Positions 13,495 to 15,265 of a stretch of 15,265 bases of DNA are shown one piece after another (position 1 is the first letter of the stretch; every line of letters begins with the position of its first letter). Position numbers and translations under genes: made by a program. A model generated the notes under the pieces. That model was not told where the DNA came from, ran no database searches, and was given only the letters and a program-made list of their open reading frames with translations. This DNA comes from Deltaproteobacteria bacterium (GTDB lineage Bacteria > Desulfobacterota > DSM-4660 > Desulfatiglandales > HGW-15): the NCBI GenBank assembly GCA_016926135.1, contig JAFGPH010000579.1, positions 1 to 15,265 on the forward strand, written 5' to 3'.

Positions 13495-14373
13495 CTACTC
13501 CAGGATCCTGGCGCGCCGGTTCTGAAAATAGGCATCCCTGAGGGCGATGTAGGGATCCAGGGAGGCCTTGATCAGTGCCTCGTAATCCCCGATCCTGAGG
13601 GATGTCCTGTTGACCGCATCAAAGGACCTTGTAGCCGCAACATACTTCGCCTGAGAGAGATAGTCCACAGGACTCAGAAAAGAGTCTCCGGCCATGCCGA
13701 TCGTGTCCCGCAGGCTGGATGGACCCAGAATCGGCCAGTTGAGATAGAAACCGGGACCAATGCCCCAGGCCCCCAGCGTCTGTCCGAGATCCTCCTCGTA
13801 ACGCTTCATCTTTACCTCTTCAGGGATCACGTCAAGGAACCCTGCCAGGCCGAAGGTGGAGTTCACCATGAAAAGGGCAAACTCATTGGCCGCACCCTCG
13901 ATCTTTCCCTGGAAGATGCAGTTGATGAAACGGATAGGGAAGGACAGGTTGTAGAAGAAATTCTTGACGCCCACCCTTGCCGGCTCGGGGACTACCGTCT
14001 TATAACCCGTGGCAATGGGTTTGAGCAGCCAGAAATAGAACTTGTCGTTGAAATGGAAGAAGGCCCTGTTGATCGGCTCCAGGGGATCCGATATGGATTC
14101 TTCCACTTCCTCCTCACCGGATCCTCCACCTGATACCGCCTCCGCTCCGACTGAAGCCGCCCCTTCCTGAGGACTTCGCCCGTCAAAACTCTCCTCCTGC
14201 ATGGCCACGAAGACAAAGGGCGCCAGAGGAGAGTGCGTCTCCGCCGCGCCAGGGTTCTCGCGGAACTCCGCGTCCGGTGAGACAGGGGCATCGAAGGCGA
14301 GGCCCGGGGATACGGGTGAAAAAAAGAACATCAAGACCGCAACCAGGAGCATTATCCTTTGACGTTTTCCCAT
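13495..14373 (-). CDS. mlaA: MlaA/VacJ-family outer-membrane lipid transport protein
   Basis: A 292-residue protein with the family hallmark DPLEPINRAFFHFND (96-110), then the conserved GVKNFFYNLSFPIRFINCIFQGK, FGLAGFLDVI, EDLGQTLGAWGIGPGFYLNWPILGPSSLRDTIG and SPVDYL segments. MlaA sits in the outer membrane with porins and removes misplaced phospholipids from the outer leaflet, handing them to MlaC. It has a signal peptide (about 1-26, GLA-FDA), but no cysteine at the cleavage site, so it is not a classical lipoprotein as in E. coli. A Glu/Gly/Ser-rich linker of about 60 residues (35-94) precedes the domain. E. coli MlaA has about 251 residues. It is the last gene of the mlaD-mlaC-mlaA run, 54 nt after mlaC. 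Confidence 0.92.
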   Translation of the reverse strand: MGKRQRIMLLVAVLMFFFSPVSPGLAFDAPVSPDAEFRENPGAAETHSPLAPFVFVAMQEESFDGRSPQEGAASVGAEAVSGGGSGEEEVEESISDPLEPINRAFFHFNDKFYFWLLKPIATGYKTVVPEPARVGVKNFFYNLSFPIRFINCIFQGKIEGAANEFALFMVNSTFGLAGFLDVIPEEVKMKRYEEDLGQTLGAWGIGPGFYLNWPILGPSSLRDTIGMAGDSFLSPVDYLSQAKYVAATRSFDAVNRTSLRIGDYEALIKASLDPYIALRDAYFQNRRARILE

Positions 14374-14427
14374 CGATCCCTAACCCCCTTGAACACATGG
14401 TTCCAAGATCAATGAAGCGGCCCGGCC

Positions 14428-15060
14428 CTATTTCTCCTTCACCTTTTCCTGAAGCCGCTTCACCAGTTCCTTATAGGATCCCCTGGCGAGAATGTTGTTG
14501 AACTGGACCCTGTAATTATTCACGAGGCTCACCCCTTCTATGGAGATGTCGTAGACAAACCAGTCATCCCCCTTTTTTCTGAGACGGTACTTGACCGGGA
14601 TTTCGGTGTTCTTGGTGGTCACGATCTTGACATCCACGACGCCGTAGTCCTGTTCCACGGACTCACCCAGATAATTCACCTTCTCACCCGCATAACCTTC
14701 CACCCTGTCCAGGTAGGTCCGCTCCAGGAGCTTGCCGAAAAGGTCGACAAACTCCTTCTTCTCCACCGCCGTTCTGCCCGACCAATGGGTGCCCAGAGAC
14801 CGGCGAGACATCTCCTCCCAGTCAAACCGCTCGTCCACAGCCCTGCGGATCAGCTTTCTCCTCTCCTCTTCCCTGGAAGGCTCCTTCAGGGCCGGATCCG
14901 TGACAATAGACAGGATCTTGTCCGTGGTCTGCCTGATCCGGTCAGTGGGCGCGCCGGCCCACACGGGATGGACCCCAAAAAGAACCCCGATGCATACCAC
15001 CGCCGTCAGCAGGAGTGTCATCCTAACCTTGCACCTTGCACCTTGCACCTTGCACCTCAT
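14428..15060 (-). CDS. mlaC: MlaC/Ttg2D-family periplasmic phospholipid carrier
   Basis: A 210-residue protein that shuttles phospholipids across the periplasm between MlaA and the MlaFEDB complex. Family marks are the FDWEEMSRRSLGTHW segment, EKKEFVDLFGKLLERTYLDRVEGY, VDVKIVTTKNTEIPVKYRLRKKGDDWFVYDISIEGVSLVNNYR and the end FNNILARGSYKELVKRL. The start chosen is ATG 15060, one nt after the TGA of mlaD, which implies coupled translation and gives a basic n-region (MRCKVQGARCKVRM) before the hydrophobic core; the signal peptide probably ends at VWA-GAP. An inner ATG at 15021 would lose all basic residues. The n-region is encoded by a heptamer tandem repeat (15027-15057). Adding or removing one unit brings a stop within a few codons, so expression may be switchable (inference). 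Confidence 0.92.
   Translation of the reverse strand: MRCKVQGARCKVRMTLLLTAVVCIGVLFGVHPVWAGAPTDRIRQTTDKILSIVTDPALKEPSREEERRKLIRRAVDERFDWEEMSRRSLGTHWSGRTAVEKKEFVDLFGKLLERTYLDRVEGYAGEKVNYLGESVEQDYGVVDVKIVTTKNTEIPVKYRLRKKGDDWFVYDISIEGVSLVNNYRVQFNNILARGSYKELVKRLQEKVKEK
15027..15057. repeat. Heptamer tandem repeat (CCTTGCA)4.4 in the mlaC start region
   Basis: Four exact CCTTGCA units (15027-15054) plus CCT. Read on the mlaC strand they are AGGTGCA units directly after the ATG at 15060 and encode RCKVQGARCKV, the basic n-region of the signal peptide. Seven is not a multiple of three. One unit fewer gives a TGA after LG, overlapping the inner ATG 15021; one more gives TAG just past the repeat. Perfect identity of the units suggests recent or ongoing slippage. 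Confidence 0.9.
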
Positions 15061-15061
15061 C

Positions 15062-15265
15062 TCATATCTTTCCGAACACGTAATTGGACAGAAGCTGCTC
15101 AAAATCCACAGCAGGCTGGGTCTCCCGAACTCGGCCTCCCTGCCCCAGGACCCTTTCCGATCCGCCCGGGGTAATTTCGACGTATTTCTCTCCGATGAGC
15201 CCCCTTGTCTTGATCGAGGCTATGGCATCCTCCTGGACCTTCACATTCTCATTCAGGCTCATCAC
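15062..15265 (-). CDS. mlaD: MlaD/MCE-family protein, C-terminal part (cut by the window edge)
   Basis: Only the last 67 residues lie in the window; the gene continues past the right edge. The visible part is the second half of an MCE domain: AIASIKTRGLIGEKYVEITPGG is the conserved xLxGxxYVxIxPGG block of MlaD, and ETQPAVDFEQLLSNYVFGKI resembles the end of E. coli MlaD (TQSAVVLENLIGKFMYSF). MlaD is an inner-membrane-anchored hexameric ring of the MlaFEDB ABC transporter that takes part in phospholipid exchange with MlaC. Its TGA stop is one nt before the mlaC start codon, so the two are translationally coupled. By analogy with other bacteria mlaE and mlaF should lie further right, outside this window. 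Confidence 0.92.
   Translation of the reverse strand: MMSLNENVKVQEDAIASIKTRGLIGEKYVEITPGGSERVLGQGGRVRETQPAVDFEQLLSNYVFGKI

Noticed and set aside
15027..15057. The heptamer array as a CRISPR-like repeat
   Set aside because: The units are directly contiguous with no spacers and are only 7 bp long.

Overview
The window reads as a chromosomal segment of a GC-rich Gram-negative bacterium. The gene set suggests a deltaproteobacterial (Desulfobacterota-like) lineage: an Mla outer-membrane lipid-transport cluster, a MoaD/HesA-type sulfur-carrier pair, a cobalamin adenosyltransferase and cobalamin-linked accessory proteins, and an acyl-CoA dehydrogenase. That placement is inference from gene content; no rRNA or other phylogenetic marker is present. 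I see no tRNA, rRNA, CRISPR array, transposase, integrase or phage gene.

Layout. 1-179: a GC-rich inverted repeat and a short tandem repeat, no gene. 180-1216 (minus): a ThiF/MoeB/HesA-like E1 enzyme and its MoaD/ThiS-like carrier, overlapping by a GTGA junction. 1466-4419 (plus): a radical-SAM-fold protein with a B12-binding-like N-terminal domain, then a EutA-family chaperone/reactivase. 4512-4913 (minus): a small flavin-type split-barrel protein. 4914-5246: about 330 bp without a gene. 5247-12111 (minus): in transcription order an acyl-CoA dehydrogenase, a Ski2/Mtr4-like DExH helicase with a DSHCT-type end, an exported DUF4139 protein and a membrane-anchored alpha/beta hydrolase. 12260-13487 (plus): cobO, then a cysteine-rich Rossmann-type protein. 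13495-15265 (minus): mlaD (partial), mlaC and mlaA, transcribed in that order.

How the genes may work together. Three genes touch cobalamin chemistry: the B12-binding-like radical SAM protein, EutA (known as the reactivase of the B12 enzyme ethanolamine ammonia-lyase) and CobO (makes adenosylcobalamin precursors). No eutB/eutC lies in the window, so EutA is an orphan here. The mla genes form an envelope lipid-trafficking operon. The acyl-CoA dehydrogenase points to fatty-acid or aromatic-acid oxidation.

The most unusual signals are: (1) a 4.4-copy heptamer tandem repeat inside the mlaC signal-peptide coding region, where gain or loss of one unit would create an immediate stop, a layout like a phase-variable switch; (2) the orphan EutA next to a radical-SAM-fold protein whose cluster motif reads HxxxCxxC instead of CxxxCxxC; (3) a Rossmann protein with a C-x3-C-x6-C motif behind cobO; and (4) a family of three GC-rich intergenic palindromes.
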